Below are positions 40,493-50,327 of a stretch of 53,792 bases of DNA, in pieces. The DNA is from an uncultured bacterium (GTDB taxonomy: Bacteria > Verrucomicrobiota > Kiritimatiellia > CAIVKH01). The stretch lies in assembly GCA_903906425.1 (NCBI GenBank), contig CAIVKH010000370.1, forward strand, positions 1-53,792, given 5' to 3'. A program made the position numbers and the translations under genes. The notes under the pieces are model-generated. The model saw only the letters and a program-made list of their open reading frames with translations, made no database searches and had not been told where the DNA came from. Position 1 is the stretch's first letter; each line of letters starts with the position of its first letter.

Positions 40493-41431
40493 CTTGCTCG
40501 TACCTCGTTGAAATCCATGTTCAGAAAATTTCCGATCAGCAGCATCAGGCCCAGCGCCACCGCGAAAACGATGTAGCCGTTGTAATCATGCGCGTATTCC
40601 GCCAGCTTCTTTCCGAACGCCTGCGAAATCAGCCCGACCGACGTGATGCGCACGACATTGCCGATCACTGCCAGCGGCAGCGCCGACACAAACAGAAGCC
40701 ATTTTTTCGGCAGCGTCTTTTGCGTTAGTGATCCATAAAAAGACGTGAGCGCCGCCAGCGCCAGCAGTGAACGGATGCCGCTGCAAGGATCCGCAACATC
40801 CAGCGCGATGGCATCCGAGCCGACCGAAACGATGGACGTGCCCGCGCGCTCCACATGGCAGCCCAGTCCGTTGAGCATCGTCGTCGAGCAGACCGACGCC
40901 ACGATGCGCAGCGGTGAAGTCATGTCCTCGAGAAAATTCAGCGGGATGCAAAAAATCAGAAACGAACACGGAAACAGCAGCAGTTTGGCCACGCGCCAAC
41001 CGCAGAAATAAAACGGCAGCGCCCACGTCAGCACCACCAGCCCCAGCAGCGAAACTCGCGTTTGCTGGCTTTTCGCGCCGAGCCAGTGCAGCAGCAGCGC
41101 GAACACCATCATCGCAAGACCCGCATAACTCGTCTTCCACGGTGCCGCGCGAATTTCATTCCGTCGAAGCCAGATTAGAAAAAGCGCGCCGATCGGAATC
41201 AGCCAGCCAATGCGAATAATCGCTGCCGCCGAACGCCGCCGCATCATTCCAATATCCGACCATCCACAAAAGCGCCGAACGCCCGAAATGCGCAAGGTCC
41301 GTCGTATTCCCCTGGCAATGGAAAAGCACGAACGTCATCGCAACAATCGTGGCCCAAAGCCCCGCCCTCACGATGTCATTTTTCTCCAACATCGCCAGCC
41401 GCCAACGATCGCTCCAGACCTTTGCTTCCAT
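40459..41431 (-). pseudogene. Exosortase, interrupted by a single-base frameshift
   Basis: Two overlapping frames together give a complete exosortase of about 320 residues. The first (from an ATG at 41431 or 41458) encodes the N-terminus up to GGSDYSH. The second encodes GWLIPIGALFLIWLRRNE through to the end. Joining needs removal of one A from the AA at 41209-41210. The second part has the catalytic Cys in DVADPCSGIRSL, the Arg in IGNVVRI and the His in HDYNGYIVF, in many membrane helices. Either the gene is broken or phase-variable, or the base is a sequencing error. Exosortases cleave PEP-CTERM-type sorting signals; none is seen in the window. Confidence 0.85.
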
Positions 41432-41554
41432 GATTTTCCAAACGATGATTGATACCATTCCCGTCCCCGCCGGTCAAACGGCGCCGCCCTGCATCTACGC
41501 GCCCAACGTCGCGAAGATTCCTGTCCGCCTCGGCCGCAAAAAAGACACCGTGAC

Positions 41555-41601
41555 TTTCAATCATTGGAAAATTGTGCCCCCGCCACTTCCAATCATTGGA
41601 A
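41555..41601. repeat. Palindrome pair, 32-bp period, divergent intergenic
   Basis: Copies at 41555 (TTTCAATCATTGGAA, one change) and 41587 (perfect) lie between the exosortase and the alpha-2-macroglobulin genes. Confidence 0.93.
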
Positions 41602-41666
41602 AAAACGGAGCGCGAATTCGCGGCGCCGCGCGTCCGCCGCGGCCACCTCCTCTGCGGCTTTGTCCG

Positions 41667-41684
41667 CTGTCACAATCCTGTCAC
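41667..41684 (+). promoter_or_regulatory. PHO-box-like direct repeat
   Basis: CTGTCAC-AATC-CTGTCAC is followed by AATT: two 7-bp direct repeats spaced 4 bp, the arrangement and sequence of the PhoB-binding PHO box. It is 79 bases upstream of the alpha-2-macroglobulin ATG. It suggests phosphate-starvation control of the following operon; no pho regulator is in the window and no clear -10 box follows. The rest of the 300-base gap holds a palindrome pair. Confidence 0.6.
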
Positions 41685-41762
41685 AATTATTCCCACTCCC
41701 GTCATTGCATTGCCGCAGCATTCTCTTAGCGTGCGACCCCGAAATATGGAAAGGCTCATCAA

Positions 41763-44700
41763 ATGAAATCGCCCGAACAAAAATCATCACGAGGCGGCGG
41801 CGGAAAATGGCTCCTTCTCGCCCTCGCATTTCTCGCCGTCAACTCCTACGCCGTCTGGAAACTCACGCACAAGCCCGCGCAACGTGTCGCCGCCGAATCG
41901 CCCGCGACCTTCCACGTCGTCTCCTTTTCGAAAACCGAGAATGCCGTCGTCGAAAATCGCGAACCGCTCAAATGGATATTCAGCCACGACGTCGTCACAG
42001 CGGACGAAATCGGAAAGAAGCAAACGCACGGCCCGATGTTCTTCCGCCCCGCCCTTTCCGGCTCGTTCGTCTGGAAATCTGCGCGTGAACTCGAATTCGT
42101 TCCGTCGCACCCGTGGCCGCTGTGCCAGATGTTCGACGCGCGGATTGACGACAACTTAGTCGCCGCACGCGGCGCAAAATTTGACGGCCCGCGCTCGTGG
42201 CATTTTCGCAGCGAAAGCATGAAGCTCGTTGACCTGAAACAAATCGACTGCTCGGCCGACCGATGCCTCGCGCTGCGGCTTGTTTTCAACGCCGTCCCCG
42301 ACCGCGACATTTTGCGAAAGAAACTTTCCTTCACGCAAACCGACGAAAACGAAAACGAGCAAAACATCTGGTACGAATTTCTCGGCGAAGGTGGCGCGAG
42401 CAATGCCGTCATCATCCAGACCGCCTCGGTCTCCGCCGACAAAATAAAACTTCATCTCGAAGACGGCCTTCTCGCGAAAGACGGACCGCTCGGCTCATCC
42501 GGAAAAGCCGAATGTGAAATTTCCGTCGAAACAAAATTCACGCTCAAAGCCATCGAATCCGAATGCCCGGCCTTCGAACAGGCGACCATCACGCTGTCAT
42601 TTTCAACCCAGCCTGACGTGGCCGATGCCGCCTCATTCATCGAAATCGAGCCGCACGTGAAATTCACCGTCCGCGCCGAGGAAGGATGGCGCGGAGCAAA
42701 CTTGAAAATCTTCGGCGACTTCAAATCCGGCGGAATCTATTCGCTCAAAATCCGCTCCGGCCTCCGCGCCGTGAACGGCGAAAGACTCCCGAAAGACATC
42801 GAACGCGCGATTGAATTTCCCGACCGACCCGCGTCGCTCGCGATTGCAACTTCCGGCCACTATCTCTCGCCGCGCGGGCGGCTCGCGGTGTCGGTTGAGG
42901 CCGTCAATCTTCGCGAATGTTCGATCTCCGTCACGCCGGTCATGGCGAACAATCTCGTATCGCTCTCGCAGCGCTCGGCCTGGCAGATCGACCGCGATGA
43001 CGGTCTCGACGATCTGACCGGTAACACTGTCGTCCACACAAACAAACTCGCGAACAAACAGAACGAGGTTTCAAAACTCCGAGTCGATCTCCGCGATTTC
43101 GCTAATGACCCGCGCGGCGTATATCTGCTCGCCGTCCGCGGCGAGGACAAATCTGGCGAAGCCGACCGTTGGGACCGCGTGAAGCATGACAGCCAGTTGA
43201 TTGTCGTCACCGATCTCGGAATCCTCGCGCGCTGCTCCAAGACCAACCTCCTCGTCTGGATCAATTCGCTCCGCGACGCGAAGCCCGTCGCGAATGCCGC
43301 CGTGACGATCTTCGCGCGAAACAACCAGATTATCGCCGACGGAAAAACCGATGCGAGCGGCCTGATTTCGCTTCCGTGCGATGTCGCGCAAAAAATGAAA
43401 ACGCCGTTCATCGTCACCGCGAAGCTCGAAAACGATCTTTCGTATTTGAAACTCGATGACAGCGCCGTTGCGCTCAACGGAGAAACGGGCGGACGCGAAT
43501 ATCTCGCCGACGGTTGCGAAGCCTTCATCTTTTCCGATCGCGGAATCTATCGCCCCGGCGAAACGCTCCACGCGCAGGCCATCGTCCGCAATAGCCGGCT
43601 CGTCGCGCCGGTCGCGTTTCCCGCGATCTTCCGAATCACCAAGCCCGATGGCCGGGTTTTCAAAGATCTGCCGGTGAAGCTCGACGATTTCGGCGCGGCA
43701 GAAATTTCCACGCCGCTGCCCGACTATCTTCCAACAGGCCGTTATTCGGTCGAACTGGCAATGCCCGGCACCTTCAAACAAATTGGAGAAACAATCGTTT
43801 CGCTCGAAGATTTTGTCCCGCCGCAAATTCGCGTGAAGCTCGAAACACCGCAGGATCGAATCAAGGCCGGCGAAGAAGTGACGCTGCGAATTTCCGCCGA
43901 ACATCTTTTCGGCGCTGCCGCCGCCGGCCTTCGCGCCGATGTTTCAACCACGCTTAAATCCGCACCGTTCGCTCCCAAAGCGTGGAAAGAATTTCACTTC
44001 GGCGATGACGAAAAGAAACTCTCATCGCAATACAAGCGCCTCGGCGCGGCGAAGCTCGATGAGAACGGCAAGGTCGGTCTGAAACTCGAAACCAGCGCCG
44101 AACTTCGTCCGTCCGCCGCACTTCAACTCGTCGCCCAGGCAACAGTCTTCGAATCGAGCGGCCGCCCTGTCACCGCATTTTCGTCATCGTTCATTGATGT
44201 TTATCCTTTTTATATCGGTGTCAAAACGCCATTCGGCGGAACGATCCACGTCGGCGAAACACAGCGCGTTTCGATTGTTGAAATATTGCCGGATGGCGCG
44301 GCTGCAAAAGAATTCAAACCGCTTCACGTGCGGCTTTCGAGCGTCCAGTGGAACACCGTCATGCGCCGCAACAATCGTGGTCATTACGAATACGTTTCCC
44401 AACGTCAGCTCACGACCGTCCGCGAGGACACGGCGCAAAACGAATTCGCATTTTCCGTCGCGAACTCCGGCGAATATCTGCTGACATTTTCCGATCCCGC
44501 ATCGGAGTCTTCGACGAGTGTGCGCTTCTACGCGAGCGCGCCGGACCAGCAATGGGTCGAGTGGAGCCGCGAAAAACCTGACGTCGTATCGCTCAAGCTT
44601 GACCGCAACGAATACAAGCCCGGCGGCAAGGCACGCTTGATGATTCAAGCACCGTTCACCGGCCAAGCGCTTCTAACCGTCGAATCCGATCACGTCATCG

Positions 44701-47207
44701 AAAGCCGGTTGCTCACGCTCGAAAAAAACACGGCAGAAACCGAAATCGAAGTTCGCCCCGAATTCTCGCCGAACGTTTATTGCAGCGTCACGCTCATCCG
44801 TCCCGCCGTGGCCGAATCCGTCTGGACCGCCCATCGCGCCGCGGGCGTCGTGCCGCTGAAAGTCATTCCGCCCGGCCGCAAACTCGAAGTCGCAATTGAC
44901 GCGCCCGCGACGAATCGTCCGCAAAGCAAGCTCATCGCAAAGCTTCATCTACGCGATGAAAAGGGCGCTCCTGCCGATGGCGATGTGACCGTGATGGCCG
45001 TGGACGAGGCGATCTGCATGTTGACCGCATTCGAATCGCCCGATCCGTTCAAGTGGTTTCTCGAACAGCGGCGACTCGGCGTTGACCTCCGCGATCTGTA
45101 TAGCGAGCTGATGCCGGTCATTGACGATTTCGCCGCGGAAACAAAATCGCATATCGGCGGCGACGAAGGCAGCGCCTTGCGCCGCCGCTTGAATCCGATC
45201 AAAGCGAATCGCTTCAAACCGGTTTCGCTGTGGTCGTCGGAAGTTCACACGACGAATGGCGAGGCGGATGTTTCGTTCGATGTTCCAGAATTCACCGGCG
45301 AATTGCGGCTTATGGCGGTTGCCTGCAACAAATCGCAGACCGGCTCCGCGCACGAATCCGTAAAAGTGAAACGTCCTCTCGTTGTTCAGCCATCGTTGCC
45401 GCGATTTCTCGCGCCCGGCGATTCGTGCGCAATGAACGTCGAGATTTTCAACGAAAGCAGTTCCACAGTTCCGGTCAATCTGCGCGTGACTTGCGAGGGG
45501 CCGTTGTCGGCGGGAAAACCGGAAACAACCGCGACGGTTCTCGCGGGCAAATCGCAAAGCCTCGAAATTCCTGTCAAGGCCGTGGCTTTCTACGGCAAAG
45601 CACTTTGTACGGTGGAGTGCGAAGGCGGCGCGGAAAAATATCGTGAGACGATCGAGCTTGCGGTGCGTCCAATTGCTGCCGCCGACATCACAGCGGAATT
45701 CGGGACGTTGAAGGCTGGCAGCAAAAGGGAAATATCCGCACCCGCGAACTGGATTCCCGAAACGGTCCGCCGTGAAATCTGGGTATCATCGCAGCCCGGT
45801 TTGAAACTCGGCCGGAGTCTCGATTATTTGCTGAATTATCCATACGGCTGCGTCGAACAAACCGTCTCGGCATCGTTGCCGTTGCTTTATCTTTCCGATC
45901 TCGCGAACCGTGCGCTGCCGAAGGCGATGGGCCGCGAAGAGACTTCGCATTTCGTGCAGGCCGGAATTCTGCGCGTGCTTTCGATGCAGCAGGCGGACGG
46001 TAGTTTCGCGATGTGGCAGTATCAGCGCGGCACATGGTCATGGGGCACGATTTACGCCGCTCATTTTCTTGTCGAAGCGAAAAAAGCCGCTTACGACGTT
46101 CCTTCCGATCGACTCGACGCGGCGTTGAAATGGCTCCGCGAACGGCTCGACAAGAAAGTTTCCGACGGAGAAGAAGATGCCGAAGAACGCGCCTATTGCT
46201 GCTATGTCCTCGCGCTGGCGGGCCAGCCGGAGCACGGTTGGAATTCGCGGCTCGCCGACATGGCGCCGAAACTTTCGTTCTGCGCGCGCACGCTCAACGC
46301 ATCGGCGCTGATGCTCGCGGGCGAACCGCGTCGCGCGGTCGACCTGCTGAAGGGCCTTGGACTGCCCATCGCGCACGAGCGCGAGATCGGCGGCTCGCTC
46401 AACAGCACGACACGCGACGCGGCGCTGTTGCTCTCGGCGTGGCTGGACATTGATCCGAAGAATGAAAGCGTCGCTCGGCTCGTGCAACAGCTCGACAAAC
46501 AACAGAAGCACGGCCATTGGGGCAGCACGCAGGACGATGCGATGGCGCTGCTCGCGCTCGGAAAATATGCGCAGCGTGTCCCTCGCGACGCAGCGCCGTT
46601 CATAGGCCTCCTCGCGCTGTCCGGAGGATTGAATCGCCCGTTCGGTAGCACGCAGGATGTTCACTGGGTTTCGACGCCGGAACAAACCGGGGCGGTCACG
46701 CTCGTCAACGACGGCCCCGGCTCGCTGTTTTATTCGCTCCGCGCCGAAGGCGTTCCTGCCGATGGCACGGTCGTCGAAGCCGACAACGGAATTGCCGTTC
46801 GCCGCGAGTGGCTCGACATCGCGAGCAATGCCGTTGATATCGCGAGCGTGAAGCAGGGCGATCTCGTCATCGTGAAAATCGTCGTGGATCCGAAAGGCCG
46901 CGGACTCGACAATATCGCGATTGAAGATTTGCTGCCCGCCGGACTCGAAGTCGAAAACGCAAATCTTGCGACTGCGCAAATCGTGCCGTGGCTAAAGGAG
47001 AAATCCGACTGGTGCGTCCATCGCGACATTCGCGACGACCGCGTGGTTTTGTTCACAGGCCCGCTTACCGCCCGGTCCGTTTTTTATTATGCCGCGCGCG
47101 CCGTCACGCCGGGTCACTACGTCGTGCCGCCGATCACCGCCGAGTGCATGTACGATCCCGAAATCCGCAGCGTGAACGGGCGTGCGGCAATGGAGGTGAG
47201 GCAATGA
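41763..47207 (+). CDS. Bacterial alpha-2-macroglobulin family protease inhibitor
   Basis: 1814 residues, typical for the family. An N-terminal membrane anchor (WLLLALAFLAVNSYAVWKL, about 16-34) would hold it in the inner membrane facing the periplasm. Macroglobulin domains follow; the conserved segment CEAFIFSDRGIYRPGETLHAQAIVRN marks the repeats and LWSSEVHTTNGEADVSFDVPEFTGELRLMAVA the alpha-2-macroglobulin core. The thioester motif is intact: YPYGCVEQ, with Cys 1363 and Gln 1366, then the alpha-toroid and C-terminal domain. Such proteins trap proteases that breach the outer membrane. Its stop overlaps the lysozyme inhibitor-like gene by ATGA, and pbpC follows, the usual partner. Confidence 0.95.
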   Translation: MKSPEQKSSRGGGGKWLLLALAFLAVNSYAVWKLTHKPAQRVAAESPATFHVVSFSKTENAVVENREPLKWIFSHDVVTADEIGKKQTHGPMFFRPALSGSFVWKSARELEFVPSHPWPLCQMFDARIDDNLVAARGAKFDGPRSWHFRSESMKLVDLKQIDCSADRCLALRLVFNAVPDRDILRKKLSFTQTDENENEQNIWYEFLGEGGASNAVIIQTASVSADKIKLHLEDGLLAKDGPLGSSGKAECEISVETKFTLKAIESECPAFEQATITLSFSTQPDVADAASFIEIEPHVKFTVRAEEGWRGANLKIFGDFKSGGIYSLKIRSGLRAVNGERLPKDIERAIEFPDRPASLAIATSGHYLSPRGRLAVSVEAVNLRECSISVTPVMANNLVSLSQRSAWQIDRDDGLDDLTGNTVVHTNKLANKQNEVSKLRVDLRDFANDPRGVYLLAVRGEDKSGEADRWDRVKHDSQLIVVTDLGILARCSKTNLLVWINSLRDAKPVANAAVTIFARNNQIIADGKTDASGLISLPCDVAQKMKTPFIVTAKLENDLSYLKLDDSAVALNGETGGREYLADGCEAFIFSDRGIYRPGETLHAQAIVRNSRLVAPVAFPAIFRITKPDGRVFKDLPVKLDDFGAAEISTPLPDYLPTGRYSVELAMPGTFKQIGETIVSLEDFVPPQIRVKLETPQDRIKAGEEVTLRISAEHLFGAAAAGLRADVSTTLKSAPFAPKAWKEFHFGDDEKKLSSQYKRLGAAKLDENGKVGLKLETSAELRPSAALQLVAQATVFESSGRPVTAFSSSFIDVYPFYIGVKTPFGGTIHVGETQRVSIVEILPDGAAAKEFKPLHVRLSSVQWNTVMRRNNRGHYEYVSQRQLTTVREDTAQNEFAFSVANSGEYLLTFSDPASESSTSVRFYASAPDQQWVEWSREKPDVVSLKLDRNEYKPGGKARLMIQAPFTGQALLTVESDHVIESRLLTLEKNTAETEIEVRPEFSPNVYCSVTLIRPAVAESVWTAHRAAGVVPLKVIPPGRKLEVAIDAPATNRPQSKLIAKLHLRDEKGAPADGDVTVMAVDEAICMLTAFESPDPFKWFLEQRRLGVDLRDLYSELMPVIDDFAAETKSHIGGDEGSALRRRLNPIKANRFKPVSLWSSEVHTTNGEADVSFDVPEFTGELRLMAVACNKSQTGSAHESVKVKRPLVVQPSLPRFLAPGDSCAMNVEIFNESSSTVPVNLRVTCEGPLSAGKPETTATVLAGKSQSLEIPVKAVAFYGKALCTVECEGGAEKYRETIELAVRPIAAADITAEFGTLKAGSKREISAPANWIPETVRREIWVSSQPGLKLGRSLDYLLNYPYGCVEQTVSASLPLLYLSDLANRALPKAMGREETSHFVQAGILRVLSMQQADGSFAMWQYQRGTWSWGTIYAAHFLVEAKKAAYDVPSDRLDAALKWLRERLDKKVSDGEEDAEERAYCCYVLALAGQPEHGWNSRLADMAPKLSFCARTLNASALMLAGEPRRAVDLLKGLGLPIAHEREIGGSLNSTTRDAALLLSAWLDIDPKNESVARLVQQLDKQQKHGHWGSTQDDAMALLALGKYAQRVPRDAAPFIGLLALSGGLNRPFGSTQDVHWVSTPEQTGAVTLVNDGPGSLFYSLRAEGVPADGTVVEADNGIAVRREWLDIASNAVDIASVKQGDLVIVKIVVDPKGRGLDNIAIEDLLPAGLEVENANLATAQIVPWLKEKSDWCVHRDIRDDRVVLFTGPLTARSVFYYAARAVTPGHYVVPPITAECMYDPEIRSVNGRAAMEVRQ

Positions 47208-47938
47208 AAATTCAAAATGACGAAAAAGCTGAGCGTGATTTCCAATCATTGGAAGTTGCGAAGGCGAAAATTTCCAATCATTGGAAAATGGCCTCGGCTT
47301 TCGCTGCGATCGTTTTTTGCGGTGCGACTGTTTTCGCCGACGGACCGGTGCAGATTGCGAAGGCGGTGAAGCCCGCTGATCTCGACGTGTTTCGCTCCGC
47401 GACGACGAACAGCGTCGTGCTCGTGAGCGAAGGTTCGGGCGAGGCGGCGAGCGTCGGTAGTTATTCGATCCGCGTGATGGATGCGGATGGAATCGGCGAA
47501 CCGTTCGAACTCAAGGCCGGCATCGTACGCCCGCGAGATGGCGGGATTTCGCAAGTCTGGCGTGGAAATTTGCGCGGGCTTGGTCTCGACGAAGTTTGCA
47601 TCTGGCTGTCCGCGGCGGGTAGCGGCAACTATGGCACGCTTGAGCTTTTTGTCATTGGTGCAACGAACCTCGAAAAGGTCGCGATTCCGTCGCCGAGCGC
47701 GGGCATGGCCGGATACATGGGCCACGATGGTTTTGAAATCGACGCCAAGGGGATTCGCTGGACGTGCCCGCTGTACGGCAAGCACGTCGAACTCAACATC
47801 GCGTCCACGAACTTCGGAAGTGTTCCGGTCAAATATCCGAAGGTCAGCGTCGAGGAGGACGTCAATGCCGACCCGCATGGCGGCGAGGCGCGGGCGCATT
47901 ACGACGCGAAGGCGAACGCATGGATTCGCGACCGGTGA
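47204..47938 (+). CDS. Periplasmic PliI-like inhibitor of I-type lysozyme
   Basis: 244 residues from the ATG at 47204 (ATGA overlap with the previous gene); an internal ATG at 47288 gives a cleaner signal peptide (MASAFAAIVFCGATVFADG). The 27 residues before it include FQSLE and SNHWK from a palindrome pair, so the start may be either. The mature part resembles PliI: VGSYSIRVMD, AGIVRPRDGGIS, GLGLDEVCIWLSAAGSGNY and LELFVIGATNLEKV. The S-G-x-Y motif (Ser 140 to Tyr 143 from the first start), reported as the lysozyme-blocking loop of PliI, is present. The family call is from recall of motifs. Role inferred: protecting peptidoglycan from an invading lysozyme. Confidence 0.68.
   Translation: MKIQNDEKAERDFQSLEVAKAKISNHWKMASAFAAIVFCGATVFADGPVQIAKAVKPADLDVFRSATTNSVVLVSEGSGEAASVGSYSIRVMDADGIGEPFELKAGIVRPRDGGISQVWRGNLRGLGLDEVCIWLSAAGSGNYGTLELFVIGATNLEKVAIPSPSAGMAGYMGHDGFEIDAKGIRWTCPLYGKHVELNIASTNFGSVPVKYPKVSVEEDVNADPHGGEARAHYDAKANAWIRDR
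47240..47286. repeat. Palindrome pair, 32-bp period, at the 5' end of the PliI-like gene
   Basis: Perfect TTCCAATCATTGGAA copies at 47240 and 47272, read FQSLE and SNHWK upstream of the signal-peptide core, immediately before the alternative ATG at 47288. Confidence 0.95.
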
Positions 47939-50202
47939 AACATCGCGGGCGAAATATTCTACGCATCGCTGGCGTCGCCGTGGCGCTTTTCCTCGCGGCG
48001 GTCGTGCTCGTCCCGTTTCCTCGCGGGGTGCTCGATGAATTTCCAGCGGCGCTCATTCTCGCGGATCGCGAGGGGCATCCGCTGCGCGTGCAGCTTGGGC
48101 CGCACGATCTGGATTGCAGGCCGACTTATTCGCCGGAAGAAACCGACTGGATCGCGAAGGCGATTGTCGCGGCGGAAGACCAGCGGTTCTGGTCGCATCC
48201 GGGAATTGATCCGCTCGCGATGGCGCGCGCGATGAAGCAGAACGTTTTTTCGCTCCGCAAAGTTTCCGGAGCTTCGACGCTTTCTACGCAGGTGATCCGA
48301 CTCGCACAGCCACGGGCGCGGACGCTGGCCGCGAAAGTCATCGAAGCGTTCCGTGCGCTGCAAATGGAGCGCGCGATGACGAAGGAGGAAATTCTCGCGC
48401 AATATCTGAATCGTGCGCCGTTCGGCTCGAATCTCATCGGAATCGAATCTGCGAGCCGCCGGTATTTCGGGAAAGGACCGCACGATTTGAGTCTCGCCGA
48501 GGCCGCACTGCTGGCGGGTTTGCCGCAATCGCCGTCGCGATTCCGGCCGGACAGGAATTTCGAGCGCGCGAAAACACGGCAGGCCTATGTGCTCGAACGG
48601 ATGGTTTCCTGCGGGATGGTTTCGGCGCAGGAAAAGTCCGACGCAATCGCACAAAAACTCGCCGTGCGGCCCGCGCACTATCCATTCATCGCGCCGCATT
48701 TTTGCGAGATGGCGGAGGATGAATGGAGCCGGGCTGACCTCAGCCCGTCAGGGCTGCGTGAGGTCACGCCGGCTTCTTCTGTTTTTGTTCGCACGACATT
48801 GGATTCTTCGTTGCAGCGTGTCGCTGAAGATGCGCTACGACGGCATGCGGAGACGTTGAAGCGCGGTGATGTTCGCGGCGGGGCGGTGGTGATTCTTGAT
48901 GTGAAAACAGGAGCAGTTCGCGCGCTCGCGGGATCGCCGGACTTTTTCGATTCCGCAAATCACGGGCAGGTGAACGCGGCCATTGCGCCGCGGTCGGCGG
49001 GTTCGACGCTGAAGCCGTTCGCCTACGCGCTCGCGTTCGATCGCGGGCTGGCGACTCCGCAGCAGGTGCTCGCGGATGTGCCGATGAATTTTCGCGATTA
49101 CGTTCCGGAGAATTTCGACAAGGAATTTCGAGGACTTGTGACGGCGCGTGATGCGCTGATTTTGTCGCTGAACATGCCGGCGATCGGAATCGAGGAAAAA
49201 GTCGGGCAGCCGCTGTTTTACCGGACGCTTCGTCAGCTTGGTTTTGCGACGCTGTCGAAATCGGCGGAGAGCTACGGGCTGGGACTGGTTTTGGGAAACG
49301 GCGATGTACGGTTGCTGGATTTGGCGAATGCTTATGCGTGTCTGGCGCGGGGCGGTGATTTCAAGCGGTATCGGCTGCTTGAAGATGGCGACGGCGGGAC
49401 GCCGCCGCACCCAGTTTTTTCGCCGGAGGCTTGTTGGCTGATTGCGGACATGCTCGGCGGCGAGGAGCGGGCGATGGATGCGACGGGTAATGCGGCGGAT
49501 GTCCGGCTGCCGCCGCTGGCGTGGAAGACGGGAACGTCGTCGGGGTTTCGCGATGCGTGGACGATTGCATTCAATCCGGAATATGTGATCGGCGTTTGGG
49601 TCGGAAATCCCGACGGCGGCTCGTCGGATTTGCTGGTCGGGAAAAAAGTGGCCGCGCCGGTTGTGTGGGAAATTTTCCGCCGGCTTTATCCCGACAACGA
49701 CGGTCCGTGGTTCGAGCGGCCCGCGGGAATTGTGAAGCGCGAGGTTTGCGCGGTGTCGGGTTTGCCGGCGGGGCCGAATTGCGTGCATAAAATCGAGGAC
49801 TGGTGCATCGCGGGCGTTTCTCGATTCGAATCGTGTTCGGTTCACGCACGCGGCGCGGATGAAATCTGGTCTCCGGAAGTGACGGCATTTCTCGCGAAGC
49901 AAAAAACCGCCGGCGCGCGGAGCGCGACGGCCGCCCGTGCTGCCAACTTGCACATCACGTCGCCGGCGATGGGCAGCACGTTCCGGCTGTTCGACGGGAT
50001 CAGCGATCGCGTGCAGAAATTGTCACTCGCAGCGGCGAGCTCGGATTCTAATTCGCGGCTTCACTGGTTCGTGAACGACGCGTATCTCGGCGAGGCGCGC
50101 GCCGGCGAAAATCTTTTCTGGCCGCTGCAACGCGGCAGGCATCGCATCGTCTGCTGCGATGCGAACGGCCACAGCGACCGGATTGAAATCGCCGTGGAGT
50201 GA
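47920..50202 (+). CDS. pbpC: Penicillin-binding protein 1C
   Basis: 760 residues from the ATG at 47920, which overlaps the previous gene by 19 bases. N-terminal anchor (about 13-32), then a GT51 transglycosylase domain with catalytic Glu 86 in AAEDQRFWSHPGID, and STLSTQVIRLA and RAPFGSNLIGIESASRRYFGK. The transpeptidase domain has S-T-L-K (Ser 362, Lys 365), SLN in ILSLNMPAIG and the KTGTSSG box. The C-terminal BiPBP domain (AVSGLPAGPNC onward) is the PBP1C-specific cap. It polymerises and repairs peptidoglycan, and its pairing with alpha-2-macroglobulin is widespread. Confidence 0.96.
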   Translation: MDSRPVKHRGRNILRIAGVAVALFLAAVVLVPFPRGVLDEFPAALILADREGHPLRVQLGPHDLDCRPTYSPEETDWIAKAIVAAEDQRFWSHPGIDPLAMARAMKQNVFSLRKVSGASTLSTQVIRLAQPRARTLAAKVIEAFRALQMERAMTKEEILAQYLNRAPFGSNLIGIESASRRYFGKGPHDLSLAEAALLAGLPQSPSRFRPDRNFERAKTRQAYVLERMVSCGMVSAQEKSDAIAQKLAVRPAHYPFIAPHFCEMAEDEWSRADLSPSGLREVTPASSVFVRTTLDSSLQRVAEDALRRHAETLKRGDVRGGAVVILDVKTGAVRALAGSPDFFDSANHGQVNAAIAPRSAGSTLKPFAYALAFDRGLATPQQVLADVPMNFRDYVPENFDKEFRGLVTARDALILSLNMPAIGIEEKVGQPLFYRTLRQLGFATLSKSAESYGLGLVLGNGDVRLLDLANAYACLARGGDFKRYRLLEDGDGGTPPHPVFSPEACWLIADMLGGEERAMDATGNAADVRLPPLAWKTGTSSGFRDAWTIAFNPEYVIGVWVGNPDGGSSDLLVGKKVAAPVVWEIFRRLYPDNDGPWFERPAGIVKREVCAVSGLPAGPNCVHKIEDWCIAGVSRFESCSVHARGADEIWSPEVTAFLAKQKTAGARSATAARAANLHITSPAMGSTFRLFDGISDRVQKLSLAAASSDSNSRLHWFVNDAYLGEARAGENLFWPLQRGRHRIVCCDANGHSDRIEIAVE

Positions 50203-50266
50203 CCGCCGACTTTGTCGCAAACCGAAACGCGCAGGATCGCGCGAGCGATGCTGCGATGGCGGTAAC

Positions 50267-50314
50267 TTCCAATGATTGGAAAAATGCGCGAGCGGAAGTT
50301 TCCAATGATTGGAA
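50267..50314. repeat. Palindrome pair, 33-bp period, convergent intergenic
   Basis: Perfect copies at 50267 and 50300. The spacer is 18 instead of 17 bases, the only deviation from the 32-bp period. It lies between the convergent ends of pbpC (50202) and the aspartyl protease gene (50328). Confidence 0.95.
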
Positions 50315-50327
50315 ATTTTCCGGCGGG

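Noticed and set aside
39667..50314. Palindrome pairs as ordinary intrinsic terminators
   Set aside because: Stems are at most 7 bp and AT-rich, loops are a single base, no T-tract follows, and many copies are inside coding regions or upstream of genes. A role at convergent gene ends cannot be excluded.
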